Shown: positions 24,830-37,699 of the stretch, piece by piece
Position numbering within the stretch: position 1 is the first letter of the stretch
Layout: every line of letters starts with the position of its first letter
Translations under genes and position numbers: made by a program
NCBI RefSeq assembly: GCF_030272615.1
Contig: NC_081408.1
Span: forward strand, 618,076,476-618,140,475
Reading direction: 5' to 3'
DNA length: 64,000 nucleotides
DNA from: Cryptomeria japonica
Lineage: Eukaryota; Streptophyta; Pinopsida; Cupressales; Cupressaceae
The notes under the pieces: model-generated
Told to the model about the DNA's origin: nothing
Seen by the model: only the letters and a program-made list of their open reading frames with translations
The model's database searches: none

Positions 24830-26756
24830 CTTTAATCTTTAATCCTATCTCAATTTCCACTTTAGCTTGAAATATTTTAAACTTTTCAAAAGCCTCAGAT
24901 TTCTCCCTTAGAAAAGTAACCCACATCATTCTATAATAATCATCAATGATTAGCATGAAATATCTATCACCTTGAAAACTTTTAACTCTAGTAGGGCCAC
25001 ACAAATCCATATGAATAAGATCAATAATATCATTAGATTTATCTTGTATACTCCTAAAATAGGTTCTGACCTATTTGCCCATTCTACATTCTTTACATAC
25101 CAGATTATAGGGCTTCACAATCTTAGGTATATCTCTAATAGCCTTAGTTGAACCGATCTTTACAATGCAATCAAAACTCACATGACACGGCCTTTTATGC
25201 CATAGCCAACTTTCATCAATTTGTGCAATCAAACATGTCTTCTCACCAAAAATCAAATGAAATATATTATCTTTTGTTTGTGTACTAGTTGCAATCTCCA
25301 AACCAGATCTGTTAATGATTTTGCATTTTTCATCCTTGAACTATAATTGAAATCCCTTATCTACCAATTGTCCTACACTCAAAAGATTATGCCTCAAACC
25401 TTCAATAGAATAAAAATTATCAGTATTGTTCTTACCATCAAGTGATAGAGTTCCTTTTCCTTTGATCATACATGCTTTGTCATCTCCAAATATAACTAGA
25501 CTGCCATCAAATTCTTGCAAAGATAGAAACTTCTCTTTATCTCTAGTCATATGATGTGAACAACCACTGTCAATTACCCATTCATCCTTGTCTTCAATTT
25601 TAGTAGCAAGTGCCTTCTCTTCAGGTATGTTTTCTTCCAGTGCTAGAACATCTTCCTTGATAGCCAGGAACACCCATTCCTTCCCATTGCTAGAGCCACT
25701 AGCAGAGTCTTCTGTTAGTTCATCATCAGAATCAGTAATGCCTTCCTCATCTGCTATGTACCATGATTTGTCTATGTTTTTCTTGTACTTATACTTGTTT
25801 TGATATCCAGGATTAGGCTTAAAAGATCTTCTAACTCTTTTTTCAAATATTGAATTCCTTTCAGAACATCTAGATCCAAAATGACCAATCTTGTTACATG
25901 CAAAACATTTAAAAGGTGCTTTTCCTTCATACTTACTTCCTACCAGTCCTTTAGGTACTCTTCTAGAAAATAGTTCTTCAAGTTGCTCAAACTCATCATC
26001 TTCTCTCTTCATATCATCCAATTCCTTTGCATATAAATCTTTCCAATCTTTCTTACCGGTTGCTAATGCAGATGCATGATAATCAAGTCTAGTTTTAATA
26101 GCTCCAGAAGGTCCAAATTCTTCAAGCTCAAAAGTAGATAATTTCCCAACCAAGGTATCTATGTTGAAAAATGTATTATCCATTGTTCTCAACTCATTAA
26201 AAACAATATCCTTCATCTTGTAAGCTAGTGGTAGGGCTCTCAGAACTTTAGAAACAATTTCATCTTCACTTAGAGTTCCACCACAACATTGAATTCCTAT
26301 AACAATCTCATTTACCCTTTCCATGAATGCAATAATCCTTTCATCTTCTTCCATCTCTAGGTTTTCATATCTCACCTGGTAACCATCAAGTTTATAAATC
26401 TTCATTGTAGGGTCACCTTCATTAAAATTATCCTACTTATCCCATATACCCTTTCCAGATGATTTGTCAGTTAATCATATTATTTATTGTTTAGAAAGTG
26501 CACACAAGAGGGCTTATCTTAATCTACAATCATTCTCAAGATCTTTATCCAGGTTTACCGAAGGAGGATTGCCAGATGTCAGATTATGAGGTGTAACACC
26601 ATTCTGTGTGATCTCCCAAATCTTCTTACCGAGACATCTCAGATGAGTCTCCATATGAATGTTGCATAGTGTGTAATTTGTTCCATTAAGCCTAGGAATA
26701 TCTCTCTGAAAGATAGCTCCAGATGAACTAGATGAACTTAAACTCTTAGTCTCCAT
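24830..26756 (-). pseudogene. copia gag-pol 5' portion of C
   Basis: A single minus-strand frame runs from an ATG at 26756 to 24830 with in-frame stops (near 26515, 26495, 26425, 25340 and 25070). It has a UBN2/DUF4219-type gag start (LNGTNYTLCNIHMETHL), gag core blocks (GIQCCGGTLSEDEIVSKVLR), a zinc knuckle CFACNKIGHFGSRC near 25890, and the protease motif DSGCSHHM near 25560. The GAG-pre-integrase block and an integrase start follow, in which HTDL reads HMDL. The longest open stretch is 26405-25341 (354 codons). Confidence 0.88.
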
Positions 26757-26800
26757 AGGATCTTCCTCAAGTGCTTAAGATTTCTACAGAGAGGACCATA

Positions 26801-26812
26801 GCTCTGATAGCA
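26801..26812 (-). promoter_or_regulatory. primer binding site of C
   Basis: The minus strand reads TGCTATCAGAGC two bases from the LTR end, one mismatch to the initiator-Met site TGGTATCAGAGC. Confidence 0.85.
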
Positions 26813-26814
26813 AT

Positions 26815-28060
26815 TGTTAGAGATTTCAAATAACCGGAAGACAACTGAGAGGGGGGGGGGGTGAATCAATTGTCACATATTACCAAAATATTTAGCAATT
26901 AAAACTTTAATACCAGAACCCAAAACATTAATACTAGAATGCTTAAACCAAATAGCTGAATAGAAGTTAAACCAATTAAGTATAAACAATAATCAGAGAA
27001 TAAATACCATCCACATGACACCAAGATTTATACTTGGAAAACCCGGTAAAGGAAACAACATCGGTGGGAAGCCTACCCATAGTCATATAATACTTTTGCA
27101 GTAAGTATGTGAATTACAAATGAGGGGCTTGCACTTGCAGGGAGGCCAACAGCCTAGAGCACACTCCTCATCACAAAAACAGTCTCACTGACTATGTAGA
27201 AATCCAGACTACAATCTGGAAGAAGGAATGAACTGCAAAGATAGCATCTCTTATGCCTGAGTACAGTTCGGGTTAAGCTCAATATCGGAGGACTAAATCC
27301 TCTTACATAAACCCAATTCGATCTCCAATGATTGACTAAATCCTCTGCCTAGATGATATTACATTATTCACATATTACATATTCATATCTCATTCCCTGA
27401 GAATATGCCTATGATGATCTACAATGAGATCTTACATCATATATATACAAACCCTCAACCATAAACAATCAAGTCGGCCACCAAACAATAAAACAATCAC
27501 ATAATTACAAAACATGTCGGCCTTAGACCAAACAAATAATATTCAACACATAAGACATCTCAGAAATACATTGAGAGGTCCAATCCACATGTTACATTAA
27601 GTCGATCCATAACCTATATCAATCAGGACCCATATAGGTGCACACACTAAAGAAATGATCTCCATTCCCCAAGTCCTGAACATGATCACCATCAAAATCA
27701 TGAACCTCCACTAGAAGCTGCACCAACACCACTTATACAGTTCACCAAACATCTTTATCAAAATCTCTTCCGATGAAACCCTCGCCAAAACCACAAACAA
27801 AGCTTCCAAGCAAACATGATAGCATCCAATCACCAAACCAAAACCAACTTACTGAATATGAACATGAGTATCATGAATAATCCAATTCCATAACCAAACC
27901 ATAACCGAGCATACCGGATCATGTCGGATCCAAACCAACCAGAAACTACTCAACCTACTAGGACCAGAAGGGCGCTGATAAAGCTTTCAAAACAACTAGT
28001 GTTGACATCAATGACAAAGCATCAATACAACACATAATCAATTCCTCTAAATGGCTAACA
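26815..28060 (-). repeat. LTR shared by B (as 3' LTR) and C (as 5' LTR)
   Basis: The minus strand starts TGTTAGCCATTTAG and ends ATCTCTAACA (1,246 bp). A polypurine tract belonging to B adjoins one end (28061) and a primer site belonging to C adjoins the other (26812). A TATA-rich word (about 27436-27448) is followed on the minus strand by GATGTAAGATCTCATTG as in the LTR of A. A G-run lies at 26851-26861. Confidence 0.9.
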
Positions 28061-28430
28061 ATATCCCCCTTTGGTATTGATGGCAACACTAGATGTCAAA
28101 AACATCTAAGAACCAAGAAATGCCAAACAAGTCTCCCTAAATGGAGGATAGGCAACAATCTCCCACAAAAGATATAGCAATGAAGTTCTAAAACAAAGAC
28201 CAAACTCCCCATGTGAATGATATCTCTATAAAGCTCTGAATTACACATATATCTCTCCCCCTAATGTATACAACTCCTTAAGTTTTTCTTTTTCACATCA
28301 ATATGTCTCCCCCTTTGACATCAATGCCAAAAATCTGACAAAAATATCAAAGTAAAAATATAAACCATTGAATCACAAAGTTAACTACTCCCCCTGAGTA
28401 GTAGCATCCCCACATCAATGCCGAAATGAA
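28061..28430 (-). promoter_or_regulatory. multiple polypurine tracts of B
   Basis: On the minus strand, CCAAAGGGGGATAT adjoins the LTR (about 28061-28074). More purine runs occur near 28253, 28303 (CAAAGGGGGAGAC) and 28387. The block follows the end of RNase H and matches the arrangement in A and E. The U3-proximal tract has one purine changed to T. Confidence 0.8.
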
Positions 28431-28439
28431 TAATATATC

Positions 28440-31425
28440 TGATAATGCATACCGAAGTGATGCCAAAAAGCATCAATCAGTTCTCGACCAGAGGGGCAAA
28501 AACCCCTAACCTGTCTCTCAGGTACTCAAATGGGCCTTTAGACAAAGGTTTACTGAAAATATCTACAATCTTGTCTTTAGTGTTCACATAAACCAATTTG
28601 ACTTCATTTTATTCCACCTTCTCCTTGAAAAAGTTATACTTGATAGATATGTGCTTTGCCTTAGAATGAAATACCCAATTCTTTGATATGTCAATAGCAA
28701 CAAAGTTATCATAGTGAATAACTACCAATCTAGTGGAATGCATTTTGATATCCTTCAACATTTGCTTCATTCATAAAATTCGTGTACAGTTAGAAGCAAC
28801 AACAACATACTCAACTTCAACAGTAGATAAAGAAGTACATGCTTGTTTCTTGCTGATCCATGAAACCAACTTCTTTCCAAGAAAGAAAGCTCCATCGGAA
28901 GTACTTTTCCAGTCATCAACATCTCTAGCCCAATTAGCATCTATATATGCACATAAAGTAAAGTCATCATCCTTAGGGTACCATAAACCATATTCTTATG
29001 TACCTTGCAAGTATCTAAAAATCCTTTTCACCACACTCTTATGATTTTCTCTAGGATCACTCTAGAATCTAGATGCAATACAAACATCATCATTATGTCA
29101 GGCCTAGTCTAAGTCAAATAAAGTAGTCCTCCAATCATAGATTTGTATCTTGTATGATTTATCGGTGCAAAAACATATTTCCTTATCAATTTCTCACTTG
29201 TAATCATATGAGTACTTACTAGTTTAGAATCTCTCATACCAAATTTCTTCAACAATTCCCTAGCATACTTAGTTTGACAGATGAAAATACCTTTGTCAGT
29301 CTGAGTAATCTACAAACCTAAGAAAAATTTCATTTCCCCAATCATAGACATTTCAAATTCCTTCTCCATATTTTTAGAAAATTCCATGCACAACTTATCT
29401 TCACCTCCAAAAATAATATCATCAATGAATACTTCAATAATCAGTATATCATCATCAGTGATCTTATAATATCAATTACTTTCAACATTACCCTTAGTTA
29501 AACCAAGCTTCAAAAGATATTTTTCCAACCTTGTATACCAAGCTCTAGGTGCTTGTTTTGATGATCCATATAAAGCTTTCCTTAACCTGCAAACCATTCG
29601 GTTTCTCAATGTAAACTTCCTCATCAAGATCCCCATTAAAAAATGCACATTTAACATCCATCTAATAAACCTTGTAGTTTTTATGGGTAGCATAGGCAAG
29701 AAATAATCTTACAACTTCGATCCTAGCTACAGGTGCAAAAGTCTCTCCATAATCAATTCCTTCCTTTTGAGAATATCCGTTACAAACCAATCTAGCCTTA
29801 TTCCTTACAACTTGACCATAATCATTCAATTTATTCCTAAAAACCCATTTAGTTCCAATAACATTCTTATTTTTAGGACGGGGACCCAAAGTCCATGTGT
29901 TATTTTTCTCAATCTGATCTAATTATTCTTCCATAGCTTTCAACCAATATTCATCTTTACATTCCTCAATTACTAATGCTGATTCAACTTGAGAAATTAA
30001 ACATACCTCATTAGTTGCCTATCTTCTTCTTGTCATTACTCCATTTTTCTTATCCCCAATGATCTGATCTTCTGAATGATTCAATCTCACATACCTAGGA
30101 GTCTTTTGACTCTCTTTTCCTCTTCTCGGTTCTTCAGTTACTATAATTTTCTGATACTGCAAGAGTAATTGATTCAACTCTCTGTTTTAGTAAAGGTGCT
30201 ACTGGTTCAAATATAATCATTTCCACCACTGGTTTCTTCTCATAAAATTTGATTTGACCTCTATTCAGCTCATCGATCTTGACATTAGCACTCTCCACAA
30301 TTCTCTACAATCTCTTGTTATAACATCTATATGCCTTGCTTTCATTAGAATAACCAATAAATATGCCTTCATCACATCTAGCATCAAATTTTCCAATGAT
30401 ATCATCTCTCCTGATATAACATTTACTACCAAAGATTCTGAAATACTTAACTATAGGTGTATTGCCAAACCATAATTCATAAGGTGTCTTACCGGTTTCT
30501 CCTTTGATACATGTACTCTATTAAATGTATAAACCATTGTGCTCACTTCTTCTCTCCAATAGATATGAGGTAGATTAGCTTCCATCATCACTATTCTAGC
30601 ATCATCTAAAATAGTTATGTTCTTCCTTTCCACAACTCCATTCTGTTGAGGTGTTCGAGGAGCAGAAAATTATCTCCTTATACCATGCTTATCATAAAAG
30701 TTATTAAACTCACTGGATGTGAATTCTCCACCATGATTTGACCTCAAACATTTAATCTTCAATCCTATCTTAGTTTCCACTTTAGCCTTAAATATTTTAA
30801 ACTTTTCAAATGCGTCAAATTTCCCCCTTAGAAAAGTAACCCACATCATTCTAGAATAATCATCAATGATTAGCATGAAATATCTATCACCTTGAAAACT
30901 TCTAACTCTAGTAGGGCAACACAAATCAGTATGAATAAGATCAAGAACATCATTAGATTTATCTTGTATACTCCTAAAACAGGTTCTGAACTGTTTACCC
31001 ATTTGACATTCTTTACATATCTGATTATAGGGCTTCACAATCTTAGGTATATTTCTAACAACCTTAGTTGAATTGATCCTTACAATGCAATCAAAATTCA
31101 CATGACAAAACCTTTTATGTCATAGCCAACTCTCATCAATTTGTACAATCAAACATGTCTTTTGACTGGAATTCAAATGAAATATATTACCTTTTGTCCA
31201 TGTACCAGTTGCAATCTCTAGACCACTTTTTTTAATGATTTTGCTTTTTCCATCCTTGAACTGTAATTGAAATCCCTTATCTACCAATTGTCCTACACTC
31301 AAAATATTATGCCTCAAACCTTCAACACAATAAACATTATCATTATTGTTCTTACCATCTAGTGATAGCATTCCTTTTCCTTTGATCATGCATGCTTTGT
31401 CATCTCCTAATCTAACTAGACCGCC
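28440..31425 (-). pseudogene. copia pol of B: GAG-pre-integrase, integrase, RT, RNase H
   Basis: The minus frame from 31425 stays the same to about 29660 with point stops, then shifts once near 29600. The integrase has HTDL near 30930, but the second catalytic Asp is changed (LRSNHGGEF instead of LRSDQGGEF, near 30735). The Glu region NGVVERKN is present. RT has [20 protein letters not shown] and FIDDIIFGGED (near 29410-29440, the catalytic Asp pair intact). RNase H remnants run to about 28500, including KHISIKYNF-type and IFSKPL-type blocks. It cannot give a functional polyprotein. Confidence 0.87.
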
Positions 31426-32246
31426 ACTTGGCATTCTACACTCTTATGAGAATACTTGATGTTGTCATTGATGTCAACCAACTGGTAATCACCTGGAAAC
31501 CCACTGGTAGTTACCGGCACTGGCAATGGACTTCTACATACACCAACAAGCACTTTACCGATAGCGGCAATAATGCATATCGACCCTCAAGCCGACATGG
31601 AATAAACTTTTATTTATTGTTTTATAATGTAATTATCTCTTGTATAAGCTGACATTGCATATTTTAAAAGACCCATATATATATGTATGAGATCTTATAG
31701 GTCATTTGGACACATGAGAGGATATGATGAGAGTGAGAGAATATAGATAATATTTTGTATAAGGTGATATAGTTGACAACGAAGGTTTTTGGTTATAGAA
31801 TGAGATTAAACTGGTACTAAACTTGGCATAGTTGATGCCGATCTGAAGTAGTACATTGTATTGGATTTTGATAATCCATTTTGTAAGTCAGTGAGACTTC
31901 TATTTTGTAGTTGAGTAGTGAGCTCTAGGCTGCTAGCCTTCCTGCATGTGCAGGCCCCTCATTGTAAGAAATATTTATTCATTGGCCAATAAGTGAATAT
32001 TGTGGGTCACAAATCCCACCAATGTTTTTCCCACACTGAGTTTCCTCGTTAATATCTTCTGTTATGGTGTGTTCTCTATGTTGTCTTTGTTATTCTTATT
32101 TGCTGCATTAATTCTTATTTATCGGTACACTATTTTTGGATACAAAGTTCTTAATAAGTTTAAATATTCTGCTAACCGGTTAGACATTGATTCACCCCCC
32201 CCCCCCCCCTCTCTTAGTGTCTTTGGGACTGTCATTGATTCTAACA
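31426..32246 (+). repeat. 5' LTR of D
   Basis: It reads (AC)TTGGCATTCTACACTC to GATTCTAACA and matches 50919-51716. It contains a TATATATA word (about 31676-31683) followed by GTATGAGATCTTATAGG, and a 15-base C-run (32195-32209) about 40 bases from its end. Confidence 0.9.
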
Positions 32247-32248
32247 AT

Positions 32249-32261
32249 TGGTAGTAGAGCC
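32249..32261 (+). promoter_or_regulatory. primer binding site of D
   Basis: TGGTAGTAGAGCC begins two bases after the LTR end. It differs by two bases from the initiator-Met site and fixes the plus orientation. Confidence 0.85.
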
Positions 32262-32317
32262 TGTTCCTCTATTTTCAAAAGCCTAATAGCTTGAGGAAGA
32301 TTCCAACATCGGTACAT

Positions 32318-33430
32318 ATGGAGAACTTAAGAAAACAATTGGAAGGAGCTCTTGTAGATTATGATTCAGAGAAATTGAAGAATATCAAACTTGAAGATGA
32401 TCTAAGGACTGCATAGGAATTCATTAAATAACTTCAGGAGAACTTTTCTATAGCACAAAATAAAAGGAAAGAACTTCATGAGAAGATGTAGAAAGATGAT
32501 GATAAAAAAGAAACTCTCAAAGAACTTGCAAACAAGTTGAGACAGGAAAACAATAATATGAAGAATAAAATGCAAGATATGACTATGAGGTTATGTAAAG
32601 ATATTGAAGACAAGAAAAAAAATGAAGAAGACTTGACTAGGAGACTCAATCATGCTGGAAATGAAAATCTAAGACTTAGTCATGAAAATGATATGTTGAA
32701 GACAAATCTGATTCATATGCAACATGATAAAACTGAGCTTATGAGACAAAAGGGAATTCTGGAAAATGAGTTGGCTACTGCAAATAAACAAAAAGACAAA
32801 TTCAAGAAAAGTTCAGAGGAGCTTGAGGACATGCTAAAAAGTCAGAAACCTAATGGAGATACTAATGGACTTGGATTTGAAGTTGGAGAAAGTTCTGGTA
32901 CTGCAAACAATCTAGATCAGAACAAACCGGTAAGAAAAACTAATGCTTATAAGTTTAATGGAAAATGTTTCAATTGCAACAAATATGGTCATAGAGCAAA
33001 TCAATGTAGATTTAGAAATAATTAGAATATTAAAGCACCCACTGCTCAATGTTCCAAATGCAACAAAGTTGGTCATAATTCAGAAAATTGCAAAATGAAT
33101 GTGAAATGCTATGTTTGTGGAAGATATGGACATTTATCTAATCAATGCAGAACACAAACTGATGTAGGATATGGAAAGGCTATTCAGAGTAATAATGTGA
33201 CTTGTTATGCTTGTAACAAAATTGGACATATTGCTAAATTTTGTAGAAGTAATACTTCACTGGCAAATAATAAAGGATCCAGTTTGAAAGGCAAAGAAAA
33301 GGTAGATGAGGTAAAGAAAGAATTTTCAAAACAATGAATTAGGAAGAGATATCAAATAGTTGATGAAACTGTCTCTATACTAGTAGAATAGAGTAATCCT
33401 CCACCGGCAGGAGATTCTTCATCCAACTAA
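32318..33430 (+). pseudogene. ORF1 of D: coiled coil plus four CCHC zinc knuckles, no capsid core
   Basis: An ATG at 32318, 57 bases after the primer site, opens a frame kept to 33337 with about four in-frame stops. Residues 1 to about 180 are charged, heptad-like helix (KLRQENNNMKNKMQDMTMRL). Then come four knuckles: CFNCNKYGHRANQC, CSKCNKVGHNSENC, CYVCGRYGHLSNQC and CYACNKIGHIAKFC, between about 32968 and 33250. A UBN2-type capsid region is not seen. The protein would be a multimerising nucleic-acid binder, like the nucleocapsid part of Gag. It is homologous in layout to ORF1 of F. Confidence 0.85.
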
Positions 33431-33734
33431 AAAGTAACCCTTTGGGGGGTATTGCAGCAAGTTGAAAATCATGCAGATTACCCTCGGTTGATGGTGAGAA
33501 GATAGATTTCTTCCTTACCGGTAGATGTGTTAAGTTTTCACTTAACCGACAAGCATTTAATGCAGTTGGTCGAAGAAATGTTATTATAAATCAGCTGATT
33601 TCACTCATTTTTGACTCACTGAGCATTCAAATTAGCAAAGAGCATGAAAATTGAGCAAAGGCATTCAAGGCGAAGGTGCAGAGTGATTTCTTCAGGCATT
33701 AAGAATATTTTCAAGCAGTAAAAGGTATTTTTAA
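33431..33734 (+). other. spacer between ORF1 and the second ORF of D
   Basis: There is no coding sequence. A TATAAA word lies at 33585-33590, and AAAAGGTATTTTT, a donor-like sequence, lies just before the ATG of the next ORF. F has a comparable spacer of about 450 bp. An internal promoter or leader is possible but unproven. Confidence 0.4.
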
Positions 33735-36282
33735 ATGGCTTCTTCTTCTACTCCCAAGTTTATTCTGAACCCTACCATTGTGGAAAATGTGAAATGCCCT
33801 AGGCCCATATTTTAGATAATTCCTGAAATTGCTAAGAAAGATGACTCTATAGGGGCATTTTTGAATCCTAAAGGTGTAGCATTTGCAGAAGACCCTAGGA
33901 TTTATATACATTGCAATATAGAAGAACTAGGTTCTAAAGAATTGATGAAAATGGTGTTGTTAAACCTGAACACAAAATTATAGAAACTCTAGTTTTTTGT
34001 GGAAATTCTGAACATTCCTCAATTTCCAGAGGAAGTAGTAAGAATTGTATTGAGTAGAGCACATGGAGAATTCTCATGGTTAAATTTTTGTCTGCAAAAT
34101 AACCTGGCAAGCAATTAGGGCAGTAACTAGTTTACCCTCAATCGACAACAGACCTAATAAGACTAAGAAGATTCCTAACAACAAAGTGATGAGCCTAACC
34201 AGAGCAAAATCTGACAATAGATCACTAAGAGTGAATGATATTAAGGACATCAATGTGAGATTTGTAAGTATGGTGTTAGGGTACAATACTACACATGCTA
34301 ACAAGCTAAATTCAGTTTCTAGTATTTGTATAAACAATGCTTATGAGATGGTTAACAACAATGTAATGATAGATGTCTGTGATTGGGTAAAAGATGAACT
34401 GATTGACAATTTGATAAAGATTAAAGGAGATAAGAAAGGGACATTCCGCTTTGGAAATCTTTTGGTTTGCTTGATACTGTATTTCACTAAGGAGATCCTC
34501 GGTATAGGACTTAAAGACTTTGGATATGATATACCAGTAGGAAAGCAACTACAAGAATCTTTTACCAGCATGGGAACTGCTCGAGACAACAACATAATAG
34601 AATACTTCAAAACTTTCCAAGCTAAAATGAGAACTAGAGAAAGGCTACCACAGAGTGTAGTTGACAAATATAAAAAAGAATTTTTTTTTGTTATCAAAAG
34701 AGATGAGACATTGATGGAGGTTGTACTCCCTAGGACTATTTGGGTGACTAAAATGGGATATGAAGTAGATCTTACCATTTTGGAGACATATGCTAAAGCT
34801 TTACTGGAAGGACCAAGAGAACCATCAGAAAAAGTCTTTGGTAGTGCTGAGACTATTGAAGGATATGTAAATTTGTTGAAGAAAAGGAAGAAAAGAGAAA
34901 AATTTATTAGAGATTCTTCTAAGAAAGTTAGGGAAATTAAGGAAAATGTAATGAAAATTAGTGGCATATCAGCTAGTGAGCATGAAAGACTTCAACCAGA
35001 GGCACATATTTCACCAGTTGACACATCTTCTAGAACCGACAGTGAGAAACCAACAGAGTTTAAAAGAGTTGAAAGGAGGAGGATAAAACCTTCACCGGTA
35101 CCCTCTCCTTCACCTAAGAGAGCAAAGAATCCAAGAAAGAAGCAACAGATAGTAAGGGGACTGCCCAAGAAACTCACACCAAAGAAGAAACAACAACCTA
35201 TTACCCCATCTTTGAATGATTTACTAAACGAGATAACTGATGATGGAAATTTGGCTAATGTATACATACTATATAACACATTTAATGATTTTGACAGGGA
35301 AAGCATTGAGAACAATATAATTTTAGATTTGGATATATATAAAAAGGTTTTAATTGAAGTTGTGGATGACTTACCTAATGGACTCTATAGGAGATTGGAA
35401 GCAAAAAGGATAGCAGTGATGGAATTAGATAAGGAACTAAAAGTTGAAAAACTTCTAGTTGTACATCCTATAAATTCAAAAGAGGAAATTGATGAATTAA
35501 TTTTTGACACTAACAGATCTGTTTTTGCTAGTGGGCACCAATAAGTAGGTTTGATGGTAGGAAGAGTAAAAGAGATTTCAGATGAGACTGCTGATAATTG
35601 GGATATATTATTTGTGGAGAAGGAAAAACAATAGGAAATGAACCGACCGAAAAAGACATTTAAAGTGTATGAGAAGGACAAGGACAAGAGAAAAGGAAAG
35701 ATTGGAGGAATTCTAAACATCAAGATCACTGACAATCTACCGCTACCTTTGGATACTACACCGATACACATAGATGATCCACCAATTATTGACACTAAAG
35801 GTGTTACACATGATGATACAAATCCTGAATCTGAGATACTTTTTACCATGAATGTGGATAAGGATAGTTCAGAGACTAAGGAAGACAATGTTGATAGTGG
35901 CAACATGGCAGAGAAACCGGTAGAAACTATTGAGGTTGAGATCCCAACCCAAACAAAGAAACCGTTAGACACTAAAAAACCTATTGAAGGTAAAGATGCT
36001 AGCATAGGGCCACTAAAGACCGAGACACCAGCAGTTAAACTTTCAAGAAAACAATCTGAGGCAGAGGTACACACTAAAACAGAGAAACCGACAATCACTG
36101 AGACATCAAAACAATCTGAGAAACCCTTGCAAGTTGAGATACAAACCCAGACTGATCCACCAAAGGAAATCATAAGTAAAATGGTTACAATTGATGGAAG
36201 CACATAAGTAATAAAAGCAATTGGTCAGACATCTGGCACATCAACAAGTGAATTCAGACCTACCAATGTTATAGAGGTACTT
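33735..36282 (+). pseudogene. second ORF (aORF) of D, 5' part; unknown family, homologous to the aORF of F
   Basis: It starts ATGGCTTCT at 33735, as does F. After early stops and a frameshift near 34090, one frame runs 34186-35544 (452 codons open), passes stops near 35542 and 35632, and stays open 35638-36207. Shared with F: AVTS, VSMVLGY, the RFGNLLVCLILYF block (near 34450), FVIKRDETLMEVVLPR (near 34690) and MGYEV (near 34755). The middle is Lys/Pro-rich and basic (35040-35200) with KKLTPKKKQQ-like stretches. The tail is rich in Lys, Glu, Thr and Pro, with acidic helix and repeats such as ETPAVKLSRKQSE. I see no signal peptide, transmembrane segment or catalytic motif, and I cannot name the family. 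Confidence 0.7.
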
Positions 36283-36287
36283 TTGGA

Positions 36288-37331
36288 TGTTAGGTCCTAG
36301 AGACAATTGAGAGGGGGGGTGAATCAGTTGTCCAATAAATTCAAACCAAAATTAACTTAACCAAAACTTAATGCTTAATACCGGTAAACTAAACTTTATA
36401 CCAGCAGACAGTTGTATCAGTTAGATGCAGTACCGGTAAAGATTAATGCATGAAACAGAAAGACAATAACATCCACAACACATAACACAAATATTTGTAT
36501 GTGGAAAACCATGGTGGGAAGCCTTACTGACAATCAGATGATACTATTGTAGATAGTATGTGTGTACAATATGGAGTCTGCACATGCAGAAAGGCCAACT
36601 ACCTAGAGCTCACTGCTCAATCACAAAATGGGAGTCACACTGACTACAATTGGATGGTTAAATCCAATGATAATGTACTGCTCAAAATAGCATCTTCATA
36701 TGCTAGGTTCAGTACTGGTTTAGCTCTGATATGCCTTCTTCATACCTTCCTTTAATCTTGAATGATGTCTGTGTGTATAGCTCTACTTATATTCACATAT
36801 ACCTTGTTACAATCCTTTTTCCCAATCCTATCCTATGCTATCTCAATCTCACAAATGAGATCTTACATTTATACCATAACCTAAGACCAATTGAATAGGT
36901 CGGCTCACTAAGAGATATTACAATGAAATCAATTATAAATGAATCAATATCCGATGCATGATGTCAGCTCAATGCATTTACAATAATAACAAATCATCTT
37001 CATCATGTGTCGTGCTGATCTGGAATAGATATGCTTGTCGATGCATAACCTGGACCTATTTGCCGGTAACAACAAATATGCAAACCCGATCAAACCAATG
37101 AACGCAACACCAAAATAAAGTGTCCAAACAATGTCTTTGACATAACCAAGTAGTTTCCAAGTCATTCCAAGTGTCGGTGAACAATATAACCTGACAGTGA
37201 ACCAAATACCGGTGACTTTACATAAGTCACTGACTTGCCGGTGAACATAATCAAATCTCCAAGTCCTAATAAGTGTTGACAAGTGTTGACATCAATGAAA
37301 AAACCATATCAACATATCCAAAATACCAATA
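36288..37331 (-). repeat. 3' LTR of E
   Basis: The plus strand begins TGTTAGGTCCTAG and ends ATACCAATA, the last CA mutated to TA. It matches 49689-50761. On the minus strand TATAAAT (36867-36873) is followed by GTAAGATCTCATTTG. A G7 run lies at 36313-36319. Confidence 0.92.
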
Positions 37332-37690
37332 ATCTCCCCCTTTGGCATTGATGGCAACACAAGATGGAAAAACCATCAAAGTGCCAAAATAGAAATGCCA
37401 AAACCCAAAAACCAGCAATCTCCCAAAGAGATCATTAACCAGAAATCAAAATATAGATACAATGAGTAATCAATATCTCCCAAAATAACAATCTCTCCCC
37501 CAAGGGAGAATGTGTTTTTCCATAGATATCTCTCCCCCTTTGACATCAAATGCCAAAGCAATACAAAAACTTGATTTAAATACAAAATACCAACTACTCC
37601 CCCTAAGAAGTATCTCTCCTCATCAAAGTCGGAATAAAAGATTTCTCTGTTAATTCTGCCAATTGATGACAAACATCAATTGTCTAAGTT
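37332..37690 (-). promoter_or_regulatory. multiple polypurine tracts of E
   Basis: CAAAGGGGGAGAT (minus strand) adjoins the LTR at about 37333-37344. Others lie near 37490 (TTGGGGGAGAGA), 37528-37540 (CAAAGGGGGAGAG) and 37596 (AGGGGGAGTAG). This is the Sirevirus-like arrangement downstream of RNase H. Confidence 0.8.
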
Positions 37691-37699
37691 TCTACTAGT

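Larger units (their letters stand above)
24830..28060 (-). mobile_element. Ty1/copia element C (5' LTR, gag, protease, part of integrase), truncated
   Basis: Read on the minus strand: LTR 28060-26815, primer site, gag, protease, GAG-pre-integrase and the start of the integrase core, which breaks off near 24833. RT, RNase H and the 3' LTR are absent. The sequence is closely similar to B, including the same protease and pre-integrase motifs. Its 5' LTR is at the same time the 3' LTR of B. Confidence 0.88.

Noticed and set aside
34341-34967. 208-codon minus-strand ORF
   Set aside because: Antisense shadow of the conserved part of the D aORF; no family motif.
35385-36203. 272-codon minus-strand ORF
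   Set aside because: Antisense to the D aORF, whose sense frame has a clear homologue in F.
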